Shown here: positions 10,877 to 23,059 of the stretch, piece by piece
Layout of the letters: every line of letters begins with the position of its first letter
Position numbering within the stretch: position 1 is the stretch's first letter
Assembly: GCA_946811185.2 (NCBI GenBank)
Contig: OX328097.1
Coordinates: 60,913,063-60,977,062, forward strand
Length of the DNA stretch: 64,000 bases
Reading direction: 5' to 3'
Origin: Hippopus hippopus
Taxonomy: Eukaryota > Mollusca > Bivalvia > Cardiida > Cardiidae
Made by a program: the position numbers and the translations under genes
Notes under the pieces: model-generated
What the model was told of the DNA's origin: nothing
The model's database searches: none
The model's input: the letters and a program-made list of their open reading frames with translations, nothing else

Positions 10877-11607
10877 CTTTTAATACGGGATGTATTATGG
10901 GATCACCCATGGCATACGGGCGGGCTGGCGTGTGGTGTCCAGTTTTTTGTCTGGAGCATAACTTTGTCATCTCCAGTCCGATTGACTTGAAACTTGGCAT
11001 ATGTGTTTGTTGCAACAATACGGAGTGCAGTGCAAAAGAACCATTACTCTACCTCGTGCTGTCTGAGTTATTTCCCTTTGATCGTCATTTTTACAGCATT
11101 TTCTGCTTGTCCGGAGCATAACTTTGTCATCTCCAATCCGATTGACTTGAAACTTGGCATGTGTGTTTGTTGCAATAATACGGAGTGCAGTGCGGAAGAA
11201 CCATAACTCTACCTTGTGCTGTCTTTGAGTTATTTCCCTTTGATTGTCATTTTTACAGCATTTTCTGCTTGTCCGGAATATAACTTTGTCATCTCAAGTC
11301 AGAGTGACTTCAAACTTGGTATGCATGTTTGTTGCAATATTACGGAGTACAGTGCGCAAGAACAATAACTCTACCTAGTGCAGATTTCGAGTAATTCCAC
11401 TTTGATCTTCATTTTTACAGTATTTCTTGCTTGTCTGATACGGAACTTTGTCACCTCAAGTCAAATTGACTTGAGACTTGGTAAACATGTTTGTTGCATT
11501 ACCTGCCCTTTACGATTATTATACCCCCTCGACAACTGGCGGTGGGACGGGCGTATCTTGCGACAATTTGCCGCTCTTGTTCCAGGTAGTTATCAATATG
11601 CTTGTTC
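10877..11607 (+). mobile_element. Tandem-core repeat inserted in a MITE
   Basis: It opens with GGGATGTATTATGGGATCAC, a GGGATsomethingATCCC-type palindrome, then carries ~3.5 copies of a ~175-bp unit (GCATAACTTTGTCATCTCCA, GATTGACTTGAAACTTGGCA, GTTATTTCCCTTTGAT). It ends in TATTATACCCCCTCGACAAC. The reading frames across the repeat are open for 70-87 codons but differ between units and have no known domain. Treated as a non-autonomous mobile repeat. Confidence 0.55.
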
Positions 11608-11760
11608 CTTAGGACTTCGAAAAATTCGGATTGTGTGGTAAAGGGTTAAAAAACACCATCTGATCCTAGTTCTTTATCTAGACAATCTTTGACACTTGAA
11701 TTAGAAGATTTGAAAATTTTCTGCCCATGGAGTGTTAATTAGTCCATCTCTTATGCTGTT

Positions 11761-12295
11761 TTAACTCTTTACCAAACGACTTGTCCAAATTGAAAGCATT
11801 TGCAGACAACAAAATAAACGTGACTCAAAAATTGAAACTTGACTTTAGAAGAGTAGAAAACATTGTGGGAAAAGGAGAAAATGCTGGTTACCAGCCTTTT
11901 CTCCTTTTCCCACAATGTTTTCAGAAGGCTTCTTCCTCTGGGTCGTAAAAACCAGGGATTGTTTAATGTAATTGTTTCTTCTGGTGGGCTAACTGTTCAC
12001 CAAACTACAAAATTTTGGACTTGACCAAATTGAAAGTATTTGCAGAGGACAAAAAATAAATGTAGCTTAAATGATGACTTTTGTCTTTGATAGAGTAGAA
12101 AACATTGTGAGAAAAAGAGAAAATGCTGCTTATCAGCACTGTGATAAATGGGCTAAAGTTCTCTGATAAAACAGAAAACACCGTGTGAAATGGAGAAAAT
12201 GCTTGTTACCAGCTTTTTCTCCTTTTCCCACAATGTTTTCAAAGGCCTTCTTACTCAAGGTCATTCCAACTTTGGATTTTGGTGTAAAGCATTAA
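11761..12295. mobile_element. MITE M1 copies next to a splice acceptor
   Basis: 11761-11970 is near full length with perfect hairpin arms apart from one base (ACCAGCCTTTTCTCC). 11986-12295 has a duplicated hairpin region (two GAGAAAATGCT segments, ~90 bp apart) and ends GGTGTAAAGCATTAAA, ~27 bp before the exon at 12322. Confidence 0.65.
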
Positions 12296-12321
12296 ATGTG
12301 AGAACTGGTTATTTTCTAAAG

Positions 12322-12472
12322 TACACCATGCTGTCGGGAAGAATCCCTTTTCAAGTGAGCAGTTCAGAAGACCAGGCCAGTGCCATTATGCAGGAGATCA
12401 AAATGGGCCACTTTGACTTCCGCGGTGCTGAGTGGAAAGATGTATCAGATGCTGCAAAATCATTAATACAAG
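12322..12472 (+). CDS. RPS6KA5: MSK1/RPS6KA5-like kinase, exon (C-lobe)
   Basis: 151 nt, phase 0 to phase 1, acceptor TTTTCTAAAG and donor GTAGCA. It encodes YTMLSGRIPFQVSSSEDQ, then AIMQEIKMGHFDFRGAEWKD and VSDAAKSLIQ, the C-lobe helices of the C-terminal kinase domain (YTMLSGQVPFQ and EAKDLIQG in vertebrate MSK1). The last base G completes a glycine codon with GT at 13116. The acceptor is non-standard in that a MITE copy ends only ~27 bp upstream, so the polypyrimidine tract is partly MITE-derived. Confidence 0.9.
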
Positions 12473-12510
12473 GTAGCAGGTCTACTTAGCATTATTTTCT
12501 GAAACAGACA

Positions 12511-12735
12511 TTAACTCTTGACCATAGGAAAAAGTGGTAGGCTTGTCCAAATGCAGACGACAAATCAAATATGACTCAAATTGTGAAATTTGCCTTCAGT
12601 AGTGTAGAAAAGATTTAGGGAAAAGAAGAAAATGCTGGTTACCAGCATCTTCTTGTTTTCCCACAGTATTTTCAGAAGCCTTATTCCCAGGGATATTTGT
12701 AACTTGGGAGTGTGTAGGACAGGGTAGCGGCAAGA
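12511..12735. mobile_element. MITE M1 copy
   Basis: Starts ATTAACTCTTGACCATAGG; hairpin GGGAAAAGAAGAAAATGCTG / CAGCATCTTCTTGTTTTCCC, where the AAG/CTT change appears on both arms. Confidence 0.6.
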
Positions 12736-12949
12736 GTCAACCTAAGATCTATGGTCATCAGAGCTCCCAAGCACTTTTACTGTTGCTTTTGCAGATAATA
12801 TATTCTGTTTATTTGGTACTCTTAGAATAAACATCTCACGGCAGCTTGTAAGCCTGTCTATGCACTCCTGGTGTTCCTCTACCAGTGAACTTCTTTGCAC
12901 AACATCCATTTTAGACCACTTGCTGCTTTCTTACCTCAACAAAGTTAAA

Positions 12950-13050
12950 ACAGTGTTTAGTTTTAGTTTCCTTCTTTTCCCATTTTGTTTTCCAGAGCCT
13001 TCTACATCAGGGTCATAATACATTGGATATTTTGGCAAAGAAGTGAATGG
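12950..13050. mobile_element. MITE M1 fragment before the last kinase exon
   Basis: Only the right half remains (TTCCTTCTTTTCCCATTTTG, then GAGCCTTCTACATCAGGGTC). It ends ~65 bp upstream of the terminal exon. Confidence 0.45.
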
Positions 13051-13115
13051 TCCCTTCAAAATTTTATGAGAAGCAAGAAGCCAATTTGAAATCAACACAT
13101 ATGTTTCTTTTGCAG

Positions 13116-14005
13116 GTCTTCTAACAGTGGACCCTAAAAAACGTTTAACAATGTTTGACCTCAAGAAAAATGAATGGTTACTACGAAATAATAATAGTGT
13201 GTTTTCCGAGAAAACCCTACAAACTCCTGGAATTTTGAATAACAAGAGCAATACATTACAAGTTCAGTTATCAGCCACTATGGATGCTTTCCATAAAGCC
13301 ACAAGAGAAGGTTTTCTCCTTCAAGATGTAAATAAAGCTCCCCTTGCTCAGCGTAGAAAACGGAAGAAAGATTCTGATGAACGAAGTGGATCATCTGATA
13401 GTAATAATTCTGGACAGACTAACTTGAGTAATTCTCAATCGTTGACTGGAGCAGCCTCTCAAAGCCCTTTACGGGACTCGCCTGTTAGAAATTTTTCAAA
13501 CAATTCAAATCACTCCAATACTTCCTCTGCATCTTACAGTTCTACTCATAGTCTTGGATTTGTGCCTCAAAAATCTGCAACATCTGACCTCATTTCTAGT
13601 CAAAAGAGTGCTTCAGAACTTTCACATCAAGATTTGTTTTTGTATAGTAAAGATGAGGACAGAACACTTTCATTAAGTTCCCAGGGTGCACCTGTACAGG
13701 AAGTGAGATCTTCATCATCAGTGGAGTCTAATTCAGTGTCAGACTGTCAACCATTCCAAAGTTCTAGAGGTGTGAAACGAAAGCACAGTCTAGAATTTGA
13801 AAGCTGTGATAATGATGAGAATGAAAGTGAATCTGAAAGTGAGAAAAGTGATAGTTATGATGAAGAATATGATGATTTTGGTGGTGGTGACAATGATGAT
13901 GGTGAATGCATAGTTATTGAAGATTCAGAGGACAGTCAGGACAAAACATTGACTTCCTATTCCAATAACAGAAAGAAGAAACGGGATACAATTGTCATTG
14001 ACTAG
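13116..14005 (+). CDS. RPS6KA5: MSK1/RPS6KA5-like kinase, terminal exon and stop
   Basis: Last coding exon, acceptor TTCTTTTGCAG, TAG stop at 14003-14005. The first ~40 residues (LLTVDPKKRLTMFDLKKNEW) finish the kinase fold. Then comes GFLLQDVNKAPLAQRRKRKK, matching the conserved MSK tail that serves as MAPK docking site and nuclear localisation signal. The remaining ~190 residues are low complexity: Ser/Asn-rich (SSDSNNSGQTNLSNSQS), a second basic patch GVKRKHSLEF, a long acidic Glu/Ser/Asp run and a basic NNRKKKRDT end. This tail is longer and more acidic than in vertebrate MSK1, consistent with a chromatin-associated nuclear kinase. The window holds about 642 residues of the protein in total. 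Confidence 0.92.
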
Positions 14006-14939
14006 GCAGTTTAATACTAATAAGGTTAGATTGTAGATATGGTTCCCTTGTTGAACTTGTTGGTTACCGGCATTTTCTCTTTTTATCCCATCAAGTTTCC
14101 AGAAGTCGTGTTTTTCCAAAGATCATAAAAAACAGATCATTTTGAAATGATACAGTCATCAACAAGTAACTTTTACTGGCACATCGGTGAAAGTAATCCG
14201 TATCATTGTATCATTACGGAATTCTATATTATCAGGGTCCAACAAGGTCCAAATCATTTAAGTCTGAAGAGAGTAAACCCCCCCCCCCCCCATCTTCATA
14301 TCTCTGAAATATTACAAGACAACTCTCCAGGCTCCAGGTGCGGTATCAAAAGTTTATTGCCTCTCTGCATTTCCTGGTCATTTATAGCTCTTATCAAACA
14401 TCTGGTAACAGATTCTGATACAGAATCAGCTGATTTTTGTGGCTAAGTATCCTTAGAATATTATAGGAGCATTTCTGGTTGCCTATTTGAAAAATGTTTT
14501 TTGATTGGATCAAAATATATTGGTCAACCAATAGATACTTATGTAACAGGGAAAGATAAAAAGATTTAAAAACAAAGTTTTTACACCCCTGTCATGGTTT
14601 TAATTCAAAAGAAATCGAAAAGGATGTGAAAATAAGTCAAGGTGGGAATGGTGAAATGAAAGTGATTAACTGCGAAAAAGGTACAATGCCCAGTATAACT
14701 GGATTTTGTGAAGTATGCATGAAAATAATCAGATCAAATAGAAAGAAAGCCTTATGCTTGCATGCCTGTAAAGTCTAGACATAGAAGTTTTTGTGTATAA
14801 ATGAATGTAAGTTCAAAGGGTCTATTAAGACCCACATGCTTGCTTAAGTTGGTATGGCACTAGTTTTTAAACAAAAACTTAAGTTTTATGTTGACTGAAA
14901 TGAAAATTGAGAATGAAAATACTTAAGCCTTTTTGAAAT

Positions 14940-15160
14940 GAGGGTGTCAGGAAAAGGGTTTTATCAGGAATAAAAAAGCTATGTTTAAACCATGTTGAAG
15001 AATAGAGCTTCTGAAAATATTTTGAAAAAAAGGAGAAAAGCATTTTCTTCTATTCCCACAATGTTTTGTGGTTTTTCTGATACAAATCCCATCATTTATG
15101 CCATATTTTGCTGTCGTCTTGGACAGGTCCAACATGTTGTTTGGTGAAGAGTGAAGCATA
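14940..15160. mobile_element. MITE M1 copy, decayed
   Basis: Weak hairpin (AAGGAGAAAAGCATTTTCTT), then TGTTTGGTGAAGAGTGAA as the right end. Confidence 0.45.
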
Positions 15161-16094
15161 TTTCTTTCTGTTAGGATCAGGGCTTGTTTTCAGTTATCCT
15201 TATTTATAACCTTCTTTGTCCTATAGTTGAGAATTTCCTGAATTATAAAGTAACACTGTTTATGATTTGCTTAACTATTTGTTTGGCCAATTAGAGATCA
15301 TGTTACTTTCTAAATCTCATACTTAAAAAGCAATTTAGAATGGTGGCTTAATTCAGGCCCTGATCTTTGATCTGTTTTGTCAGATAGTTTGCAATTATCT
15401 TAATCTTTAGAGTGTCAAATAAACCCAACATTCATATTGAGTGTAGAAATAAGACCCAAATAATCACAATTTCATGGTTGCTTATGTCTAGGGTGTTTCA
15501 GTAGAGCGGACAGTATAGATCAAAGATCAGGTTGCACATTTTGCGCAGCCTGATCTTAATCCATAATGGCCACATAAGCAACTATAGTCGTGAAAGGTGC
15601 TTTAAGGGTTAACAGAATTCTTGAACTTCACAACATTTGATTGGTTTTTTGTAATGTTTGAAAATGTCTATTTCGTTTATTTGGAAACCAAGGTTTACCT
15701 CTTAATCAAACAATTTCACGCTTTTTTGAAACAGAAAGAAGACTTATGGAAATATTTTGGAAAGATGAAAATATAGGGTACCATGATTTTCTCCTTTCCC
15801 CATTTTTTTTAACCAATTCAAAGGAAAATTCAGTGATTTGAGTCTTGTTTTATTTCTGCTGGTTGGAAATTTAACATATTCATTTTTAACTTTATCTATA
15901 TTTAAATTCTAATGTTGAGTGTTTCTATTTGTTCTATTTTATTTTTCATTTGTTTTTGATTTAGAAAAATTTTACTTTAAAAGTGGATTCATTTATAAAA
16001 CCTTTTTAAATTGGAGTTAAAGATAAACTTGCCATTTGAAATGAACTCTCCTATTCAAGATAGGATGCAGTAGTGAGCATCCTCCTTTACCAAA

Positions 16095-16420
16095 TAGTGA
16101 TGCATTTACCCAATCCTGAGGAAAAAGGCTTTTGAAAACATAAAGGAAAAGAAAATGATGGTAAACAACAATATCTCCTTTTCCCACAAGATTTCCTTCC
16201 TTTTCAATTTCAAATAAAACCATTTGACCCATTTAGAAAGAAGACATTGAAAAGCATTGTAGGGAAAATAGTAAATACCGGTTAGCAGCATTTTCTCTTT
16301 TTTTCTATAATGTTTTTTTCCCCATTTCAGTTACGAATGATACCAATTTAGCAACATTCTCCTGCCAATGCTACCAAAATGGACAAGTCTAAAATTTTTT
16401 TGTCTTGCACAGAGTTATAT
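16095..16420. mobile_element. Two decayed MITE M1 copies
   Basis: About 16110-16220 has ATCTCCTTTTCCCACAAGAT. About 16235-16420 has hairpin arms GGGAAAATAGTAAATACCGG / GCAGCATTTTCTCTTTTTTT and an end-like CAAGTCTAAAATTTTTTTGT. Confidence 0.4.
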
Positions 16421-17831
16421 CCCTTGGTATTTAGTGTACTGTATATGCTCTCTAGTTGCTGTCCTATAAACATAGAAAGTGATCAAGGTTTTGTTAGACA
16501 ACTACATCTATTGAGTGTGTTTACAATCCAGAAGATGAGGGTAGATGAAAATATTGTGAGAAAAGAAGAATATACATGTACCATCATTTTAGCCTTACTT
16601 GTGCATGTGATTTAAGTATTGACTGCTATCTTATTTTCAGGTAAAATACATAGTTCCAAGTTTTAATGACTGAGGAAAACGACTTTTGAATGTATTTTTG
16701 GATAAAAGAAAAGTCCTTGTCTTTCAAAATACTGAATAACCAATCCAAATTGCTGGTAACCAGCATTGTGGAAATACAATTCCTATCATTTGGGCCAAAG
16801 TTATTTTGTCATTTGATAGGGATTTAACATAACACACCATGTTTGTTGAACCTCAACAAAATGTTCTTTCTGATTGATGACTGGTCAAATGATAGTAATG
16901 TTAGCCAATGAAATTGGTTGTCTTAAATAAGTTGGAATATTTAAGTTGCTCACAATTTATACATGTATTTTGATTTTTAACCTATTTAGAATGTTTGAAG
17001 CATTTAAGAGTTTTTATTGATTATTGTTTTAGAAAAAAAATGCATGCTGTTGTTTTGTTTCTTGTTGTTTTGTTGATAATTAGTTGTCCTTTAAGGAAGT
17101 TTTTTTTTTTAAATTTCACATTGTTGTCACGATTAGTAGAAAATATGTAAGATGGTGACACATACTTTTGAAGTAAATACAGACTGGTCAGAATAAACAA
17201 TAACAGATCTAGCTTTGTCTTTTAGGCAGAAAATGTCAGACAGCTGGAAAAAGAAAAACAATACCTTGACATGAATCAACATCCATGAGACATTTTGAAA
17301 CTTGGTAATGTGATCTCTGATATATTTTTAAGAAACTAATTTGTAAGTGTATAGTGTTGGTGCCAATTTTATTATAGTATGAGTAAAAAAACTTTTATGT
17401 GATCTAGCTGATGATCTGGATTTGTCATCTTGTTAGTTTGTTATCAAAATTGTAGCTACTGAGGGATTTTATAGGGGTTGGAAAAGTTACAAGTAATGGG
17501 ATTTAAGTCTTTACCACACAATCCAGTGTTTTCACAACCATAAAGAAGAAGGCTTTTGAAAACATTGGAATAAATATGGAACAGATAGACAGTTTTGCCA
17601 CAGATCTGTACAGACCATGGAAGGAGACCATGACAAGGAGAAATTAAAAGATTATTATTACCTAAACCCATGCTTTGTCAGTTGGTGAGGCATTGCAAAG
17701 CCCCAGTCAAGTAATGCACATTAATAAGGGATCTGTGGGTCTCATGGACTGAAATACTGTCAAAAACACCATTTACAAGAGGTTCACAGACTTAAAAAAA
17801 AAGTACTTGAAAACAAAGGGCTTTCCTGAAA

Positions 17832-18068
17832 ACTTCTTGACTCTTTACCAAACAACAAAAATTTGGAGTCATTCAAATGCAAAGCATTTTGCTGACATCT
17901 TTTTGAATGTGGCGTGGCTGGAATTCTGCTTTTTGGCTGTGAAAGGATAAAAATGTGGGAAACATAGAAAATGCTGGTTAACAGCATTTTCATCTTTTCT
18001 CACAATGTTTTCAAAACCTTTCTGTCTGAGGGATGTCAAAACGCGGGATTGTGTAGTAACGGGTTGAA
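17832..18068. mobile_element. MITE M1 copy
   Basis: From TTGACTCTTTACCAAACAAC to GATTGTGTAGTAACGGGTTG; hairpin GAAAATGCTGGTTAACAGCA with TTTTCATC on the other arm. Confidence 0.6.
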
Positions 18069-18484
18069 ACAGGGTTTTGTCTTGAAAAGTGCTGAAGAGT
18101 ATATGTCAAGCCTTAGAAAAGCTATTTATTTTCAATGTTTTTACCTTTCAGTGAAAAAGACTAAGTAAGACCAGTTGACCGATGATGAAAAATAAAATAT
18201 ATAAAATAATGAGGTGCAATACTGCTCTATGTCTTTTCTGGAGGTCAATTTACACGACCTGCTTTTTCATATCTATTGCGACTGTAAGTGCTAGATCACA
18301 TCATATAAACCCTGTTATAGTGGGAGGGTTAATTGCAAATCTGTAAAGCAGAGCAAATAGAACATGCTCTATTTTCTCTGTTTTACAGATGGAATGGACC
18401 AGTCAATGTTCAGTGAGCTAGATGTTTGCCCTTTATCTTGATAGTAACTATACCTTTAAGGGTCTGTTTGTCGTCTGGTAAAGA

Positions 18485-18713
18485 GTTACCATTCATCAAA
18501 CAATCTTGACCTTTATACGACTCTGAGAAAAAAAAGGATTCTGAAAACATTGAAGGAAGAAGGGAAAATGCTGGCTACAAGCATTTCTCATTTTCCCATT
18601 TTTTTTTTTAAGTTTCAGAGACAAACTGCATAATTATAGCCACATTTATTATTTCGTCAGCAATAATATTTTCATCTCGGCATGTGTAAATAATTATCAT
18701 CTTGTGAAAGGTT
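18485..18713. mobile_element. MITE M1 copy
   Basis: Opposite orientation to the 17832 copy (GACCTTTATACGACTCTGAG first, GTGAAAGGTTAAAC last). Hairpin GGGAAAATGCTGGCTACAAG / AGCATTTCTCATTTTCCC is imperfect. Confidence 0.55.
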
Positions 18714-19226
18714 AAACATCAAATTCCATGTGGTTATTAACCTTAAGAGGTAAACTAGATAATATGGACAGATATAGTGAACATACCTTGTAAATGTGAA
18801 AAACACAAATGTTTGAAATAAGACCTGCCATATCATTCTGAAAAAAAAGCGTGTAATTTAGCCTTGAGAAAAGATAGAGTGTTGTGGACAAACCATCCGT
18901 ACAGTAATCCTTTTACTGGAGTAAGCATAATTGGCACAAAATTCTCGTATAGTAGATAGTATTATCTCCCTTTGCATGTTTCATCAGTAACCAGAAAAAA
19001 AAATCATTGTTTCTAAGTTTCATCGAATGAATGTCAGTGATATTAAAAAAATTTAGTTAGGAACCATTCACTAGGATGAGAAAGTGTTTGAACTTTCAAG
19101 ATTGGACATCAAAATAATCTTTAGTGAAGGAAACAAACGAAAGAATTTTACTGCATATTGTTTATTTTGCAGAAAATAAAATGTTTGAAGCTGATAAAAT
19201 AAGTAATAGAAAGTTTAGCTTGGGCT

Positions 19227-20245
19227 TTTTTACCGCTCTACCACACAATCCACAGTTTTAACGACCCTGAGGTAGAAGGCTTTTGAAAACATTTTCGGAA
19301 AAGGAGAAAATGCTGATAACCAACATTTTCTCCTTTTCCCACAATGTTTTCTACTATTCTAAATACAAATTTCAGTACAAGGTTTTTAGTCAAGTTTAAT
19401 ATGCTGTCTGCAAATGCTTTCAATTTTTACCAGTCTTAAATTTTGTCATTTGGTTGAAAGTCAGAACAATTTCAGAAGAGATGTAAATGCAGGTATTGAA
19501 CATATTCCCTTTTTTCCTCACAATTTTATGTATCCTTTCAACAGCAAATTCCATCATTTGAGGCATATTGATTTGAGACATGAGGCTGTTAATTATAGTG
19601 TATTGTTTGGTAAAGGGTTGACCCTTTACAACGTGATCCCATGTTTTTGCAAACTTGAGGCAGAAGGCTTTAACTCTAAATTACCAAATGACAAAATTTT
19701 AGACTGGTCCAAATTGAAGACATTTGCAGAAGACAAAATTAACGTGACTTAAAAATTGAAATTTGTTATGGGAAGGTAAAAAACATTGTGGGAAAAGGAG
19801 AAAATGCTGGTTACCAGCATTTTCTCCTTTTCCCACGATGTTTTCAAAGACTTCTTTTTCAGGGTCGTGAAAACCAGGGATTGTTTGGGAAAGGGTTAAG
19901 AAATATTGTAGGATAAGGAGAAATGCTTGTAAGTAGCAAATTCACCATTTCCCACAATATTTCCTACCCTTCTAGAGACAAATCACGTTATTAGATCCAT
20001 ATGTTTCGAATTTCACCATCTGGTAGATAGTCACTGTAACTGAAAATATTAAGGTCTTAATTCTTTACCATACAAAGAAATTCTGGACTCGTCTGCATTG
20101 AAAGCACATGCAAATGACAAGTCAAATGTGGCTGAAATTACGGAAATGTCTGATGCGGTAGAAAACATTATAAGCATTTTATTATTTTCCCACAATGTTT
20201 TCAGAAAGCTGCTTTATCAGGGTCGTTTATACTCGGAATGGTAAT
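19227..20245. mobile_element. Cluster of five MITE M1 copies
   Basis: 19227-19455 is full length; 19460-19618 is a right half ending TTTGGTAAAGGGTTGACC; 19672-19898 is full length with a perfect 23-bp hairpin arm, making it one of the youngest-looking copies; 19898-20030 is a half; 20055-20245 is decayed. They are head-to-tail and in mixed orientation, which suggests repeated targeting of the TTAA-type ends of earlier copies. Confidence 0.6.
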
Positions 20246-20482
20246 GAAGCAATTATTATATGGTAACCCCACTTGTTTTATTATATATGTAATAGAACAA
20301 CTAACTCGTATCAGGTTGTTAGTTGATTGATTGCTCAAGGACAAAATATCATTAATAACGTTTTGTAGGCTTTTTCCCCCTCTGGTCTGCAATTTTTTCT
20401 TACATTTCATATTTAACTCTACCAGATAACTCAGAGTGTTAACAATGAGGAAGGAGCTTTTGAAAAATATTGTGGGAAAAGA

Positions 20483-20746
20483 TGGATTGATTGATTGATT
20501 GTATGATGTCTAACGCCGTTTTCAACATTATTTCAATTACATTGCGGAGGCCAGTGCACCTATCCGTGTTTTCCAGGAGTTTCTTTTTCCAGTAGTCTGC
20601 ATAATGTTCTACTGGCTGCTTTCCCACATAGCCATCGTAGAAACAATGGTAAGCAGTGAGAGAGAAATGAATCCTGATGCAATGACTATCATCAATCCTT
20701 GGAAAGAAATTTGCTGAGCTTGGGATCGAACCATCAACCCCCTGTA
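20483..20746 (-). mobile_element. tRNA-derived SINE, nested in MITE
   Basis: On the minus strand it starts with a B-box-like GATGGTTCGATCCCAAGC (A box truncated), continues with TTCTCTCTCACTGCTTACCA and GGATAGGTGCACTGGCC, and ends in a TTGAAAACGGCGTTAGACAT tail with a CAAT-type simple repeat. Flanking 12-bp direct repeats TGTGGGAAAAGA (20471-20482 and 20747-20758) are a clear target-site duplication. The same family is present in both Polinton inverted repeats. Confidence 0.8.
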
Positions 20747-20792
20747 TGTGGGAAAAGAAGAAAGTACTGGTAATTAGTATTTTTTTTTTTTT

Positions 20793-22092
20793 TAGCTCAC
20801 CTGAGCACGAAGTGCTCAAGGTGAGCTTTTGTGATCGTGCTGTGTCCGTCGTGCGACGTGCGTCGTCAACTTTTACCTTGTGTACGCTCTAGAGGCCACA
20901 TTTTCAGTCCGATACTCATGAAATTTGGTCAGAATGTTTGTCTCAATAAAATCTCGGACGAGTTCGAAAATGGGTCATGTCGAGTCAAAAACTAGGTCAC
21001 TAGGTCAAATCTTAGAAAAATCTTGTGTATGCTCTAGAGTCCACATTGTCTGTCCAATATTCCTGAAAATTAGTCAGAATGTTTGCCTTGATGATATCTC
21101 AGACGAGTTTGAAAATGGGTCATGTCGGGTCAAAAACTAGGTCACCAGGTCAAATCTTAGAAAAACCTTGTGTACGCTCTAGAGGCCACATTTTCAGTCC
21201 AACACACTTGAAAGTTGGTCAGAATGTTTGTCTTGATGATATCTCGAACGGGTTTGAAAATGGGTCATGTGGGTCAAAAACTAGGTCACCAGTTCAAATC
21301 TTAGAAAAACCTTGTGTATGCTCTAGAGGCCACATTTTCAGTCCAACACTCTTGCAAGATAATCAGAATGTTTATCCTGATGATGTCTCGAACGAGTTCG
21401 AAAATGGGCCATGTGGGTCAAAAACTAGGTCACTAGGTCAAATCTTAGGAAAATCTTGTGTACGCTCTCGAGGCCACATTTTCTGTCCAAAACTCTTGAA
21501 AGTTAATCAGAATGTTTATCTGGATGATATCTTGGATGAGTTCAAAAATAGATCATGTAGGGTCAAAAACTAGGTCACTAGGTCAAATCTTAGAAAAACC
21601 TTTTGTACGCTCTAAAGGCATTTTCAGTCCAATACTCATGAAACGTGGTCAGAATGTTTGTCTTAGTGATATCTCAAAAGTGTTTGATAATGGTTAATGT
21701 CTGATCAAAAACTAGGTCACTGGGTCAAATCTTAGAAAAACCTTGTGTATGCTCTAGTGGCCACATTTTTAGTCCAAAACTCTTGAAAGCTGGTCAGAAT
21801 GTTTGTCTTGATAATATCTTGAAAGAGTTTGAAAATTGGTAATGTCAGATCAAAAACTAGGTCACTAGGTCAACTCTTCGAAAACCTTGTTTACTTTCTA
21901 GAGGTCTCATTTTAAATGCAATTCTCGTGAAACTTGGTCAGAATGTTGGTCTTGCACCAGTTTGCAAGTGGGTCATTTCGGGTCAATCTTGGTAGAATGT
22001 TTGTCATAATATCTCAAAAGAGATTGAAAATGGGTCATGTTTGGTCAAAAGACTCAGGTGAGCGATTTCAGGGCCATCATGGCCCTCTTGTT
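20793..22092 (+). mobile_element. Tandem-core repeat element, copy 2
   Basis: Left palindrome AGCTCACCTGAGCACGAAGT, GTCCGTCGTGCGACGTGCGT spacer, about eight copies of the ~137-bp unit (ACTAGGTCACTAGGTCAAAT, CTCTAGAGGCCACATTTTCA), the right box GACTCAGGTGAGCG and hairpin GGGCCATCATGGCCC then TCTTGTTT. It lacks the 166-bp core seen in copy 1. Long open frames are produced by the near multiple-of-3 repeat and are not considered genes. Confidence 0.7.
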
Positions 22093-22497
22093 TCTTACAA
22101 TGTATGCTACCCTTTGAAAGACAAATTTTACATCTTGAGTATCATTTAAAGTGTTGTCTGCAGATGCTTTTAATTTTGACCTGGCTTAAATTTTGTTGTG
22201 TGGTAGAGTTAAATTATTGTATACCTACATGTGATCTTCACTATGCAGGTATTTGCTGGGATAATTTGCTTATGAATCTGGGGTACCTTTCACTAAACTG
22301 CATACATTTACACAAATATTTTGTGATGAATTTACACACAATGCCTGCTTTACCAAAAGATATGAACTGGTGTAAAGTTTGGCAAATATTTACTCTATTC
22401 GTAAAGTTATGCAGTTTAGAGAAACTTGTTTTCGGGCTTAATGCTTGCTTACAACAACAGTGTCTGCAAATTTCATGCTCACGACCCTTTTTGTTAT

Positions 22498-22731
22498 TTA
22501 ACCCTTTCCCAATTGACAAATTTTAGATTCATCCAAATTGAGAGTACCTATATGTGGGCAACAAATCTGGAAGTGGTACAAATGAAATGAGGTTCTTCGA
22601 CAGGGCAGAAATCTTTGTGGGGGAAAGGAGAAAATGCTGGTTCCCAGCATTTCCTCCTTTTCCCACAGTGTTTTCAGAAGTCCTCTTGGTCAGGGTCATT
22701 AAGACAAGGAATGGTTTGGGAAAGGGTTAAC
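22498..22731. mobile_element. MITE M1 copy
   Basis: TTTAACCCTTTCCCAATTGA to GGTTTGGGAAAGGGTTAA; hairpin arms GGGAAAGGAGAAAATGCTGG and CCCAGCATTTCCTCCTTTTC. Confidence 0.7.
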
Positions 22732-22802
22732 ACTTGCCAAGCCTAGTGGCTGAGTCAGTCATGTACAGGGCTTAAAACCGTGGAGTTGCTGGTTCAAGCT
22801 CA

Positions 22803-23035
22803 ATTAACTCCTTACCACACAGTCCCGACTTTTAACAACCCTGAAGAAAAAGCCTTTTGAAAACATTGCGAGAAAAGGAGAAAATGCTGGTAACCAGCAT
22901 TTTCTCTTTTTCCCACAATGTTTTCTGCTCTATCAAGGAAAAATTGTGTCATTTTTGCCACCTTTAATTTGTTGTCTGCAATTGCTTTCAGTTTGGACAA
23001 GTCCAAAATTTTGTCCTTTGGTAACGAGTTAAATA
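22803..23035. mobile_element. MITE M1 copy
   Basis: Reverse orientation: TTAACTCCTTACCACACAGT to CTTTGGTAACGAGTTAA. The hairpin (GAGAAAAGGAGAAAATGCTG) is almost perfect. Confidence 0.7.
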
Positions 23036-23059
23036 CTTTCCCAGGATTAATTGTCACTG

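Larger units (their letters stand above)
14006..18230. other. Kinase 3' UTR / downstream intergenic, MITE-rich
   Basis: No second gene is seen. A MITE half-copy (14049-14135) begins ~45 bp after the kinase stop and may be part of its 3' UTR. An 11-base C run sits at about 14280. A palindromic GATCAAAGATCAGGTTGCAC / GCAGCCTGATCTT motif lies at about 15510-15560. I could not decide the polyadenylation site: AATAAA-type hexamers occur at about 15419 and 17193. Confidence 0.4.
20410..22215. mobile_element. MITE M1 copy interrupted by a SINE and a tandem-core element
   Basis: The left MITE part (about 20410-20482) runs from CTCTACCAGATAACTCAGAG to TGTGGGAAAAGA. It then breaks for a minus-strand SINE (20483-20746), resumes (GGGAAAAGAAGAAAGTACTG) for ~35 bp, breaks again for the tandem-core element, and resumes at about 22093 (CTTACAATGTATGCTACCCT), ending near TTGTGTGGTAGAGTTAA at 22215. 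Confidence 0.65.

Noticed and set aside
10897..11641. Frames of 70-87 codons with CxxCN and LDLKLG phrases
   Set aside because: They are repeats of the ~175-bp mobile core; the cysteines do not form a known zinc motif.
21079..21697. Open frames of 61-164 codons in the 137-bp tandem core
   Set aside because: The peptide simply repeats with the DNA unit; other copies of the repeat break the frame freely.
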